DNA of 6,282 bases from Syntrophaceae bacterium UBA4810 (GTDB taxonomy: Bacteria > Desulfobacterota > Syntrophia > Syntrophales > Smithellaceae): positions 1 through 6,282 of the forward strand of contig DHGA01000106.1 in the NCBI GenBank assembly GCA_002402545.1. The letters run 5' to 3'. The translations under genes and the position numbers were made by a program. Of the stretch, positions 1-5,042 are shown one piece after another (the first letter of the stretch is position 1; each line of letters begins with the position of its first letter). The notes under the pieces are model-generated. The model did no database searches, was not told where the DNA came from, and saw only the letters and a list, made by a program, of their open reading frames with translations.

Positions 1-374
1 AAATAAAATTCGTGTTCGCCCAAGCCTACCGCGTCATAGCCCATGGCGCCCAAAAGCCTGAGCTCAAAGGCCTCTTCGCGCGCCAGCATGTGGAAAAAGG
101 ATCCTATAGTGTAGTCACCCGAATCCAAAACCAGCACCGGGTTTGCCTTTTCTTTTTTCGTGTTTTTGATTAACGTCGCAATGCGCGACCAGCCGCCGAA
201 AGTTTTATCGGCATTGGCAATAAAGGGCTGATAATCCAGCTCGGGAGAAAAACCCTGCAGGTGCGAATGCATGTCGTTGGTGTGCACGATCGTCAGAAGT
301 TTTTCTTCAGTGGCAAAAAGATTGGTTGCAAGAAATACCGCTAGCATAAAAACAATAAAACGTATCAGCTTCAT
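1..374 (-). CDS. Secreted 5'-nucleotidase/UshA-type metallophosphatase, N-terminal part (runs off the window)
   Basis: The first 124 codons are visible and the 3' end lies beyond base 1. The start is the ATG at 374-372; AAAGGA lies about 13 bases upstream, a rather long spacing. Residues 1-21 (MKLIRFIVFMLAVFLATNLFA) form a Sec signal peptide with likely cleavage after LFA, so the enzyme should be periplasmic. The mature part opens with TIVHTNDMHSHL (28-39), metallophosphoesterase block I, with metal ligands D34 and H36. GGWSRIATLI (60-69) and LDSGDYTIGS (83-92) follow, the latter carrying the bridging D87. Family members of the calcineurin-like/UshA group hydrolyse nucleotides, 2',3'-cyclic nucleotides or related phosphate esters to scavenge nucleoside and phosphate. 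The third block reads GEHEF (119-123) where the family normally has GNHEF, so a metal-ligand Asn appears replaced by Glu. The family is clear from the motifs; the exact substrate cannot be told. It lies 388 bases downstream of hflX on the same strand and is probably transcribed separately. Confidence 0.85.
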   Translation of the reverse strand, partial: MKLIRFIVFMLAVFLATNLFATEEKLLTIVHTNDMHSHLQGFSPELDYQPFIANADKTFGGWSRIATLIKNTKKEKANPVLVLDSGDYTIGSFFHMLAREEAFELRLLGAMGYDAVGLGEHEFY

Positions 375-432
375 AATGGCTTTTTTGTCCTTTAGCCTGT
401 CTTCTTCCTGTCCGTCATACGATACTACGTCA

Positions 433-486
433 GATTGCTTCGCTGACTCTTCGCTTTGCTCAGAGCTTCGGCTCACCGCAATGACA
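433..486. repeat. Dispersed palindromic repeat, right-arm copy
   Basis: The stretch begins GATTGCTTCG and ends CCGCAATGACA, the right arm of the GTCATYGCGAG...GCRATCTC / GAGATTGCTTCG...GCAATGAC repeat family found in many bacterial intergenic regions. Only one arm is present; the interior (TCTTCGCTTTGCTC) is degenerate. Together with the two copies that follow, it fills the otherwise gene-free 375-762 gap. Confidence 0.6.
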
Positions 487-492
487 GGAAAT

Positions 493-573
493 TGTCATCG
501 CGAGACCCGGCTTGTCGGGGCGTAGCGATCTCATGCCTTACCGAGAGATTGCTTCACTACGTTCGCAATGACG
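493..573. repeat. Dispersed palindromic repeat, complete copy
   Basis: The left arm TGTCATCGCGAG...GCGATCTC (494-532) is mirrored by the right arm GAGATTGCTTC...CGCAATGACG (544-573). The arms pair TCATYGCGA with TCGCAATGA and GCGATCTC with GAGATTGC (one G-T pair), so the RNA or single-stranded DNA would fold into a long imperfect hairpin. No coding potential is credible here; short open frames through it are by-products of the repeat. Confidence 0.7.
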
Positions 574-618
574 GGAGCGGCTCTGTCATCACTAGGCACA
601 GCGTGGGGCTTTTCCCCT

Positions 619-711
619 TGTCATCGCGAGAAGCCTTCAGGCGACGAAGCGGCAGCCTGGCGCATGCTGGGCGATCTCAGAGATTGCTTCGATCATTTCG
701 CTCTCTCGCAA
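619..711. repeat. Dispersed palindromic repeat, degenerate copy
   Basis: The left arm TGTCATCGCGAG (619-630) and GCGATCTC (671-678) are intact. The right arm starts with GAGATTGCTTCG at 680, but its end (CTCTCGCAA, 703-711) has decayed and lacks the terminal TGAC. The spacing between the left-arm halves is longer than in the copy at 493-573. It sits about 50 bases past the hflX stop codon and would form a structured 3' end on an hflX transcript. No T-rich tail follows, so I do not call it a terminator. Confidence 0.6.
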
Positions 712-762
712 ATACATTTGACACAATCTCATAAGCAGAAATCCTTGCAAAATGCCTCGCCT

Positions 763-2397
763 TCAATCTGTTTCCCTAACATAATTTTTCATTATTGAAT
801 AGGCTGCATCTGAAAGTTTCTTTTCGATTATTTCTAAAAGTCCGTAAAGTGTTGACCTGTCCAGCGCGGAGACGGCAACGGCTTCATGGCGTCGGCAGAG
901 ATTGTGCAGCATCTCCTTGTCGTCAAAACGATCGGCTTTATTGAAAACTTTTATCGCCGGCTTATTTCTTATATCCAGTTCATCCAGAATTTTTTCCACC
1001 GCGGCAATCTGCTCTTCAAATTGACTATTGCTGATGTCAATTACATGCAAAAGCAGATCAGCGTCATCGAGCTCATCGAGCGTCGCGCGGAAAGCGGAAA
1101 ACAACTCTCGCGGTAAATTACGAATAAATCCAACAGTATCCGTAATAATCGCTTCGCTGTCGCGGGGAAAACGCAGGCGGGAGCTTTTGGTCTCGAGCGT
1201 GGCAAACAATTTATTTTCCACCAAAACACGACTTTGCGTAAGCGTGTTGAGCAGCGTTGACTTTCCGGCGTTGGTGTAGCCCACAATGGAAATCACGGGC
1301 AGGCCGGATTTATTTCTTTTGCCGCGGCGCTGAAACCTCGCTTTGGTTATCGCCTTTAAATCTTTTTCCAGCCTGGTAATGCGCTCGCGGATGCGCCGGC
1401 GGTCGATTTCCAGTTTCGTTTCTCCTGGCCCCACGCCGCCGATACCTCCGGCAAGGCGAGAAAGAGATGTATCCTTGTGCGTAAGTCGCGGCAATAAGTA
1501 TTTGAGCTGTGCCAGCTCCACCTGAATTTTACCTTCACGGCTGTGCGCGCGCCGGGCAAAAATATCCAGAATCACCTGCGTGCGGTCGATAATTTTCAGG
1601 CCGGTAAAATCGGCGATAGAGCGCACCTGCGCGGGAGTAAGCTCATGATCAAAGATCAGCAGGTTTGCGCCGATTTGCGTGGCGCGTAAATCAATGTCAG
1701 AGAGCCTGCCTCGGCCCACCATATATTTGGGGTCAGGCTGAGGGCGGTACTGAATCTGCGTGTCGAACACTTCCACGCCACAGGTTTCGGCAAGCTGACG
1801 CAGCTCTTCAATTGATTCCTGCTCGGCGGAAAGCGGCTGTTTTTCCACGCGCACCAGAATCGCCTTTTCCGCCGCGTCGATTCTGCGCGTTTTTTGCTGT
1901 TTAGTAAATTCATCTTCCAGCGCGGCCATGAAGGATAAAAAATTCAGTTCCAGCCGGTGCGGCTCGGCAGGCTCATGAATCAGCCAGTAATCACCCTGGG
2001 GATTTTCCGGAATCAGGTGCGCCCAGAAAAGTTTACCGGGATTGCCGTCGGGCCGCACCTGCAGAGCGCCGACTAAGTCCAGGCGCAAATGCGACATGTC
2101 GGTTAAGTCTTCCGCGGAAAGTTCTTCGCCGCCCAGATGCGTGTGAATCAGGCGCAGGCCTTTAAAGCGCGTGGAAGCGGCGCGGAAAGCGTCCAGCGAC
2201 GGGATAAAAATACCTTTGGCGTCGCCCACCATAACCATGTTGATTTCGCCCTTGCGGTTGATCAAGAGCCCTATCTGACGGTTGAGGGAACTGGAAATAA
2301 TTGATATCTCGCGCGCCAAGTCGTTACTGAGAATATTTTCCGGCGGGATACCCCGGCGATAAAGCCGCTCCAGTTGTTTTATTTGCGCGGCTGCCAA
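763..2397 (-). CDS. hflX: Ribosome-associated GTPase HflX, long form
   Basis: HflX is a cytoplasmic GTPase that binds the ribosomal E-site region and splits stalled or heat-damaged 70S ribosomes. All diagnostic parts are present, numbered from the TTG at 2397-2395. The HflX-specific domain (about 208-345) includes DTQIQYRPQPDPKYMVGRGR and the family signature GGVGPGETKLEIDRRRI (320-336). The G domain has G1 GYTNAGKST (373-381), switch I FATLE (398-402), G3 DTVGF (420-424), G4 NKAD (486-489) and G5 SAL (510-512). Residues 1-170 are an N-terminal extension absent from short HflX; it contains HTHLGGEELSAED (85-97), reminiscent of a JAMM/MPN metal motif. Total 544 codons. The TTG start is conservative: the same frame stays open upstream and encodes QKIFGNTAG directly before it, which I recall as conserved in related HflX proteins. 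An ATT at 2427-2425 preceded by AAGG is therefore the more likely start. No linked hfq or miaA is in view, so the gene appears to stand alone. Confidence 0.95.
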   Translation of the reverse strand: MAAAQIKQLERLYRRGIPPENILSNDLAREISIISSSLNRQIGLLINRKGEINMVMVGDAKGIFIPSLDAFRAASTRFKGLRLIHTHLGGEELSAEDLTDMSHLRLDLVGALQVRPDGNPGKLFWAHLIPENPQGDYWLIHEPAEPHRLELNFLSFMAALEDEFTKQQKTRRIDAAEKAILVRVEKQPLSAEQESIEELRQLAETCGVEVFDTQIQYRPQPDPKYMVGRGRLSDIDLRATQIGANLLIFDHELTPAQVRSIADFTGLKIIDRTQVILDIFARRAHSREGKIQVELAQLKYLLPRLTHKDTSLSRLAGGIGGVGPGETKLEIDRRRIRERITRLEKDLKAITKARFQRRGKRNKSGLPVISIVGYTNAGKSTLLNTLTQSRVLVENKLFATLETKSSRLRFPRDSEAIITDTVGFIRNLPRELFSAFRATLDELDDADLLLHVIDISNSQFEEQIAAVEKILDELDIRNKPAIKVFNKADRFDDKEMLHNLCRRHEAVAVSALDRSTLYGLLEIIEKKLSDAAYSIMKNYVRETD

Positions 2398-2424
2398 TCC
2401 CGCCGTATTGCCGAATATTTTTTG

Positions 2425-2439
2425 AATATTATTTGCCTT
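2425..2439 (-). promoter_or_regulatory. Candidate Shine-Dalgarno plus ATT start of hflX
   Basis: AAGG (2439-2436) lies eight bases before an in-frame ATT (2427-2425). Starting there adds ten residues, reading (M)QKIFGNTAG, before the TTG-initiated protein. No ATG, GTG or other TTG occurs between the in-frame stop TAA (2454-2452) and 2397. ATT starts are rare (infC is the classic case), so this is a deduction from reading-frame conservation and spacing. Confidence 0.45.
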
Positions 2440-2459
2440 AATATTTTTTAATTATTTAT

Positions 2460-2488
2460 AGTTTACATCAGTGTTGTAATGTTTTCAA
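2460..2488 (-). promoter_or_regulatory. Candidate sigma-70 promoter for hflX
   Basis: TTGAAA (2488-2483), a 17-base spacer, then TAAACT (2465-2460), inside a very AT-rich stretch. The -35 matches five of six consensus bases and the -10 four of six. It would start transcription near 2453, about 25 bases before the candidate ATT start and about 55 before the TTG. Prediction by eye only; TATAAA just downstream is an alternative -10 with poor spacing. Confidence 0.35.
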
Positions 2489-2527
2489 GCGCCGCGAATG
2501 CGTGAAGAGGGGAGCTAGGGGGGTATA

Positions 2528-2576
2528 GACTGAAGACTGAAGACTGAAGACTGAAGACCGAGGGCCGAAGGCTGAA
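2528..2576. repeat. Heptamer tandem array (GACTGAA), seven units
   Basis: Four perfect GACTGAA units (2528-2555) are followed in phase by GACCGAG, GGCCGAA and GGCTGAA (2556-2576). The reverse complement of the last unit matches the CTTCAGC-type units of the other heptamer arrays here, so this array is inverted relative to the one at 2612-2653. The 7-base period cannot encode a simple repeat protein, and no gene covers it. Confidence 0.8.
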
Positions 2577-2611
2577 ACGATATACGCTTCACGAACGACG
2601 TTGCTCTCCAC

Positions 2612-2653
2612 CTTTAGACTTCAGCCTTTATACTTCAGCCTTCTACCTTTAGC
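2612..2653. repeat. Heptamer array (CTTCAGC-type), inverted relative to 2528-2576
   Basis: Six in-phase heptamers: CTTTAGA, CTTCAGC, CTTTATA, CTTCAGC, CTTCTAC, CTTTAGC. They are the reverse-complement type of the GACTGAA array 35 bases to the left, so the two arrays could pair imperfectly. Both lie between hflX and the terminator of the upstream porin, in a stretch (2398-2815) without a gene apart from the hflX 5' end. Confidence 0.65.
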
Positions 2654-2665
2654 CTATTTTCCTTT

Positions 2666-2709
2666 TGTCCACCTCCGTCGCTTCGCGACACCTCCGCCAG
2701 CGGAGGACA
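2666..2709. repeat. GC-rich palindromic repeat, single copy (C-type)
   Basis: The copy starts TGTCC and ends GGACA. Inside are two hairpins: GTCGC-TTC-GCGAC and CCTCCGC-CA-GCGGAGG. Bases 2669-2707 (39 bases) are identical to 4503-4541 and differ at two positions from 5046-5084. It lies immediately beyond the T-run of the porin terminator. Confidence 0.8.
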
Positions 2710-2710
2710 T

Positions 2711-2746
2711 AAAAAATCCCCGGGAGCCGTCCGCTCTCCCGGGGAT
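2711..2746 (-). terminator. Intrinsic terminator of the full-length porin gene
   Basis: On the minus strand, an 11-bp stem ATCCCCGGGAG/CTCCCGGGGAT (2746-2736 with 2726-2716) closes a 9-base loop and runs into six T residues (2716-2711). It begins about 70 bases past the porin stop codon. A related hairpin with a different but fully paired stem follows the second porin, which supports its function. Confidence 0.9.
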
Positions 2747-2786
2747 GATTCTTTTAATCCAGACCAAAAGCCTTCGGGTTTTAAAC

Positions 2787-2807
2787 CTTCAGTCTTCAGC
2801 CTAAACG
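2787..2807. repeat. Short heptamer array behind the full-length porin
   Basis: Three in-phase units, CTTCAGT, CTTCAGC, CTAAACG, lie between the porin stop codon and its terminator. The same position behind the other porin (5172-5199) carries a longer version. Confidence 0.5.
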
Positions 2808-2815
2808 CCTTTTTT

Positions 2816-4177
2816 TTAGAAGGTCAATGTCAGCTTATTGATAACCAGATAGTTATCTTGCAGCTTCCGCGGGTCATTTGCATCCTTGTAGTAATCGCCC
2901 GTCCACAGATAACCAACGCCCAGCATATAGCTCAGGTTGTTGGTGATTGCGTAGGTCGCGGTTACATCCAGTTCGATGCCGTAGTCTTTGCCGGCATTGA
3001 TGGCCATTAAATTTTGCTTTTTATCAGCGCGGGCGTAGGCAAGAGAAGCGCCCAAGGTCAAAGCGGGCATCGGGCGCACACCGCCACGCACCTGATAGAA
3101 CCAGGCGTTGGTCATCACGCCGAAATCAGCCCAGGCGTCACCCGGCAGAATGCCGGCCCAGTAGGTGCGGTCAAAGTTGAACATGATCAGGCAGGGCATC
3201 CAATCTTTACCGCCAGCCATCATTGTCACCGTACCACCATTGTTTATATCATCGATTAAATTCTTTTCACCGGAAAGATAGGCAAACGTGCCGCCCGCGT
3301 AGAACATGCCCAGATCCGCCAGCGCGTCAATATAAATGCCCAGGCTGTCCATTTTTAACTTGTAACCGGTAGTATCACCGTGGGCCAATTTGCCCCAGTA
3401 ATAATCCACTTCTGCCTCGACGGTAACAGGGCCGAATTTGGCGATGGCGTAGGGAATCACTCCATAGATTTCTGATTTAAAATCATCTATTGCCCTGGTG
3501 GCCGCGTTGCGTAGATAGAAGACCTTCATCCCCGCTTCTCCGCCTTTCCAGGCGTATTTAGCCGCGACCGAATACTTGTCGACATCGTTATCCGTTGAAG
3601 CTGACCACGGCGATGAAGACAATTTAGCCGTTTTGCTCAACTCCAGAATCTTGGCCACATCAGCCATCAGAGTCACGTCGCCGAAAGTATAGGCCCAGGC
3701 GATTTTGCCCGCAGGGCGGGAATAATCCGCGAATTTCGTTCCCCAGACGAGGTCATCCTGGTAACCTACGGTGAAAACACCGATGGGTGAGGCATAACGG
3801 ATGTAGGCCCAGTCAAAGGCGATGTTTTCGTTTTCGGCGCGGGAAGCAACCGTATCAAAGTCACCAATCAAAGAACTGAATCCTGTCGCCGATGCTCTCG
3901 GAGCGCCCCATTCTCTTTCCATCGCGTCGAAGCGCGTGATGAGCGAAAGGCCTGGAGAGACGACAACTTCCGCGAGCACGCGCAGTCTCTGGTAGTAGAA
4001 AGCCGTGCTGTTGTTGTGCTCCCAAGTCGAATCTGCTACGTTCATCAGGTCGGTTTTATCCTGATACAGGCCGACCACATAGAAAGAGCCGGAAAATTTC
4101 ACATCGGCCGCGAAGACCGATGAGCTGAAGGCCATAACGAGACCCAGCGCGAGCAAAACTAACAATTTTCTCTTCAT
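2816..4177 (-). CDS. Outer-membrane porin-like beta-barrel protein (full-length paralogue)
   Basis: 453 codons. The start ATG (4177-4175) follows a strong AGGAGG four bases upstream. Residues 1-23 (MKRKLLVLLALGLVMAFSSS plus VFA) are a Sec signal peptide. The mature protein of about 430 residues is rich in alternating aromatic/small residues with short Gly/Asp/Asn turns and ends in NKLTLTF; the C-terminal Phe is the usual BAM recognition signal of outer-membrane barrels. Recognisable strand blocks include NIAFDWAYIRYASPIGVFTV (118-137), DLGMFYAGGTFAYLSG (288-303) and the last four strands. It contains a single cysteine, C329, in DWMPCLI. It aligns along its length with the partial protein at 5206-6282. 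Its likely role is passive diffusion of small solutes across the outer membrane; the substrate is unknown and I cannot assign a named porin family. It has its own candidate promoter (4354-4326), about 140 bases of leader and a strong terminator, so it is probably monocistronic and well expressed. Confidence 0.88.
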   Translation of the reverse strand: MKRKLLVLLALGLVMAFSSSVFAADVKFSGSFYVVGLYQDKTDLMNVADSTWEHNNSTAFYYQRLRVLAEVVVSPGLSLITRFDAMEREWGAPRASATGFSSLIGDFDTVASRAENENIAFDWAYIRYASPIGVFTVGYQDDLVWGTKFADYSRPAGKIAWAYTFGDVTLMADVAKILELSKTAKLSSSPWSASTDNDVDKYSVAAKYAWKGGEAGMKVFYLRNAATRAIDDFKSEIYGVIPYAIAKFGPVTVEAEVDYYWGKLAHGDTTGYKLKMDSLGIYIDALADLGMFYAGGTFAYLSGEKNLIDDINNGGTVTMMAGGKDWMPCLIMFNFDRTYWAGILPGDAWADFGVMTNAWFYQVRGGVRPMPALTLGASLAYARADKKQNLMAINAGKDYGIELDVTATYAITNNLSYMLGVGYLWTGDYYKDANDPRKLQDNYLVINKLTLTF

Positions 4178-4325
4178 ATTTCCTCCTTTTTAATGGGACA
4201 AAGCCAAAAATCAGCACCTTTAAAAGAAACGGGCATCTCTTGAAAAGGCCGTGAATGTTGTTGGCTTTATCCGGAATTCATCCCTCCGGACGCCGGAACA
4301 AATTCCTTAAAATTTGATAGCATTT

Positions 4326-4354
4326 TTTTTAACACTGACCGCCGGTTTTGTCAA
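4326..4354 (-). promoter_or_regulatory. Candidate sigma-70 promoter of the full-length porin gene
   Basis: A perfect -35 TTGACA (4354-4349) is separated by 17 bases from TAAAAA (4331-4326, four of six -10 matches). Transcription would begin near 4320, giving a leader of about 140 bases. The leader contains the hairpin-forming pair TCCGG...CCGGA (4288-4268) and ends in the AGGAGG ribosome site. Prediction by eye. Confidence 0.45.
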
Positions 4355-4390
4355 ATAATTTCGAAAAAAATATACATGAAGCGTGGCTCG

Positions 4391-4423
4391 TGTCCCCCGC
4401 TGGCGGGGGATTAAGGGGGTGGA
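4391..4423. repeat. GC-rich palindromic repeat (A-type), copy 1
   Basis: TGTCCCCCGCTGGCGGGGGA followed by TTAAGGGGGTGGA. It matches 4619-4651 except for one base in the spacer (TTAAG versus TTGAG) and the last base. Its reverse complement aligns with the C-type repeats, sharing the CCGCCAGCGG core. Confidence 0.85.
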
Positions 4424-4456
4424 GTTTTTTCTGACAAAATATTGTTTCGTTAATTT

Positions 4457-4487
4457 CCTCCCTCTGCGCCTCCTCCAGAGGGGGACA
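4457..4487. repeat. GC-rich palindromic repeat, divergent copy (B-type)
   Basis: A CCCTCTG (4460-4466) / CAGAGGG (4476-4482) hairpin with a 9-base loop, ending GGGGGACA. It has the orientation of the C-type copies and, read against the reverse complement of copy 1 at 4391-4423, aligns across its length (TCC...GGGGGACA). Confidence 0.55.
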
Positions 4488-4502
4488 GCGAAAAGTCTCC
4501 TT

Positions 4503-4541
4503 CCACCTCCGTCGCTTCGCGACACCTCCGCCAGCGGAGGA
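4503..4541. repeat. GC-rich palindromic repeat (C-type), copy at 4503
   Basis: Identical over 39 bases to 2669-2707, with both hairpins (GTCGC-TTC-GCGAC and CCTCCGC-CA-GCGGAGG) intact. It lies 15 bases right of the MITE-like stretch. Its outer end reads GGAGGATA, not GGAGGACA. Confidence 0.85.
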
Positions 4542-4595
4542 TACGCTCAAACCCCGTCTCGCGAGATACGCTTCACGTTTCACGCTCTTCTTTAC

Positions 4596-4609
4596 CTTCA
4601 GCCTTCAGC
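4596..4609. repeat. Two CTTCAGC heptamers overlapping the 3' end of the DUF559 gene
   Basis: Two perfect CTTCAGC units, preceded by the degenerate CTTCTTTAC. On the minus strand they supply the TGA stop codon (4600-4598) and the last residues (AEG) of the DUF559 reading frame. Confidence 0.6.
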
Positions 4610-5035
4610 TTTTTTGTTTGTCCCCCGCTGGCGGGGGATTGAGGGGGTGGAAATTTCCATTTCGTTAATCAGCCGTTCTAGTTTAGATATAACACCAGCC
4701 ATATTTTTCAACACTTCATCATCGGTAAATCGCACAACTTTAAATCCCGCTCGGGCAAGACTCTCTTCACGTACTTTATCTTTTTCAAAAGATACTTCAT
4801 TATCATGAGTAGCTCCGTCAACTTCCACAATCAGCATCAATTCTTTGCAGAGGAAATCAGCTATGTAATTCAAGGCGGGCCGCTGTCTCCGGAACTGATA
4901 CCCTTTTAACTTTTTCGCTTTTAGGGCATATTTCCATAGACAGGCCTCAGCTTTTGTAAAATTTTTCCTTAATTGACTGGCCAGTGGCTGAAGATTCTTA
5001 TTGTAACTATAATTATTACGAGAATTAATGGCCAT
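4598..5035 (-). CDS. DUF559 (Vsr-like PD-(D/E)XK) endonuclease-domain protein
   Basis: 145 codons from the ATG at 5035-5033, preceded by GGAGGTGG; an in-frame GTG at 5068 would add eleven residues read from the flanking repeat and is less likely. Residues about 10-125 form a DUF559 domain, a nuclease-like fold related to the very-short-patch repair endonuclease. It opens with NLQPLASQLRKNFTKAEACL (14-33). GYQFRRQRPALNYIADF (45-61) follows with putative catalytic D60, then LIVEVDGATHD (68-78) with E71, D73 and H77, and FKVVRFTDDEVLKN (98-111). The catalytic set looks intact, so it may cut DNA; targets of most DUF559 proteins are unknown. The C-terminus (STPSIPRQRGTNKKAEG) is not domain but translation of the left inverted repeat and adjoining heptamers. 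GC content of the core is lower than the porin: by hand, 98 of 240 bases (4681-4920) against 123 of 240 in four 60-base lines of the porin, which hints at separate origin. No own promoter is evident; it may rely on read-through of the porin terminator upstream. Confidence 0.8.
   Translation of the reverse strand: MAINSRNNYSYNKNLQPLASQLRKNFTKAEACLWKYALKAKKLKGYQFRRQRPALNYIADFLCKELMLIVEVDGATHDNEVSFEKDKVREESLARAGFKVVRFTDDEVLKNMAGVISKLERLINEMEISTPSIPRQRGTNKKAEG
4619..4653. repeat. GC-rich palindromic repeat (A-type), copy 2; left arm of the DUF559 unit
   Basis: The perfect palindrome TCCCCCGC-TG-GCGGGGGA (4621-4638) is followed by TTGAGGGGGTGGAAA. Nearly identical to 4391-4423. On the minus strand it is translated as the tail of the DUF559 protein. 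Confidence 0.85.
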
Positions 5036-5042
5036 CTTTCTC

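Larger units (their letters stand above)
4391..4487. mobile_element. Possible MITE-like element with TGTCCCCC ends
   Basis: This 97-bp stretch starts TGTCCCCC and ends GGGGGACA, an exact 8-bp terminal inverted repeat that continues imperfectly for about 32 bases on each side. The left arm (4391-4423) contains the 18-bp palindrome TCCCCCGCTGGCGGGGGA; the right arm (4457-4487) contains CCCTCTG/CAGAGGG. The AT-rich interior carries TTTCGTTAAT (4445-4454), also found just inside the matching arm of the DUF559 unit (4660-4669). It encodes nothing credible. I see no clear target-site duplication, so mobility is inferred from structure only. Confidence 0.4.

Noticed and set aside
433..711. Possible CRISPR or tRNA cluster
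   Set aside because: The repeats are palindromic arms of unequal spacing with no unique spacers of constant length, and no cloverleaf could be drawn.
271..798. Overlapping plus-strand open frames of 76-92 codons
   Set aside because: They run through the palindromic repeat cluster or antisense to the metallophosphatase, have no ribosome site or domain, and their composition follows the repeats.
1041..1913. Other open frames inside hflX (both strands)
   Set aside because: They are shadows of hflX in other frames; hflX has continuous family motifs.
2528..2653. Possible CRISPR array
   Set aside because: The units are 7 bases long, contiguous and without spacers.
4307..4583. Two minus-strand open frames of 72 and 84 codons upstream of the porin
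   Set aside because: They consist of translated palindromic repeats plus the porin promoter region and show no domain or conserved pattern.
4619..4638. The 18-bp palindrome as terminator of the DUF559 gene
   Set aside because: The stem is strong, but on the minus strand it is followed by ACAAACAAAAAAG, not a T-run, and it lies inside the reading frame.
4383..4808. Plus-strand open frame of 141 codons
   Set aside because: It crosses both A-type repeats (giving PRWRGI twice) and runs antisense into the DUF559 gene; repeat-derived and not a gene.
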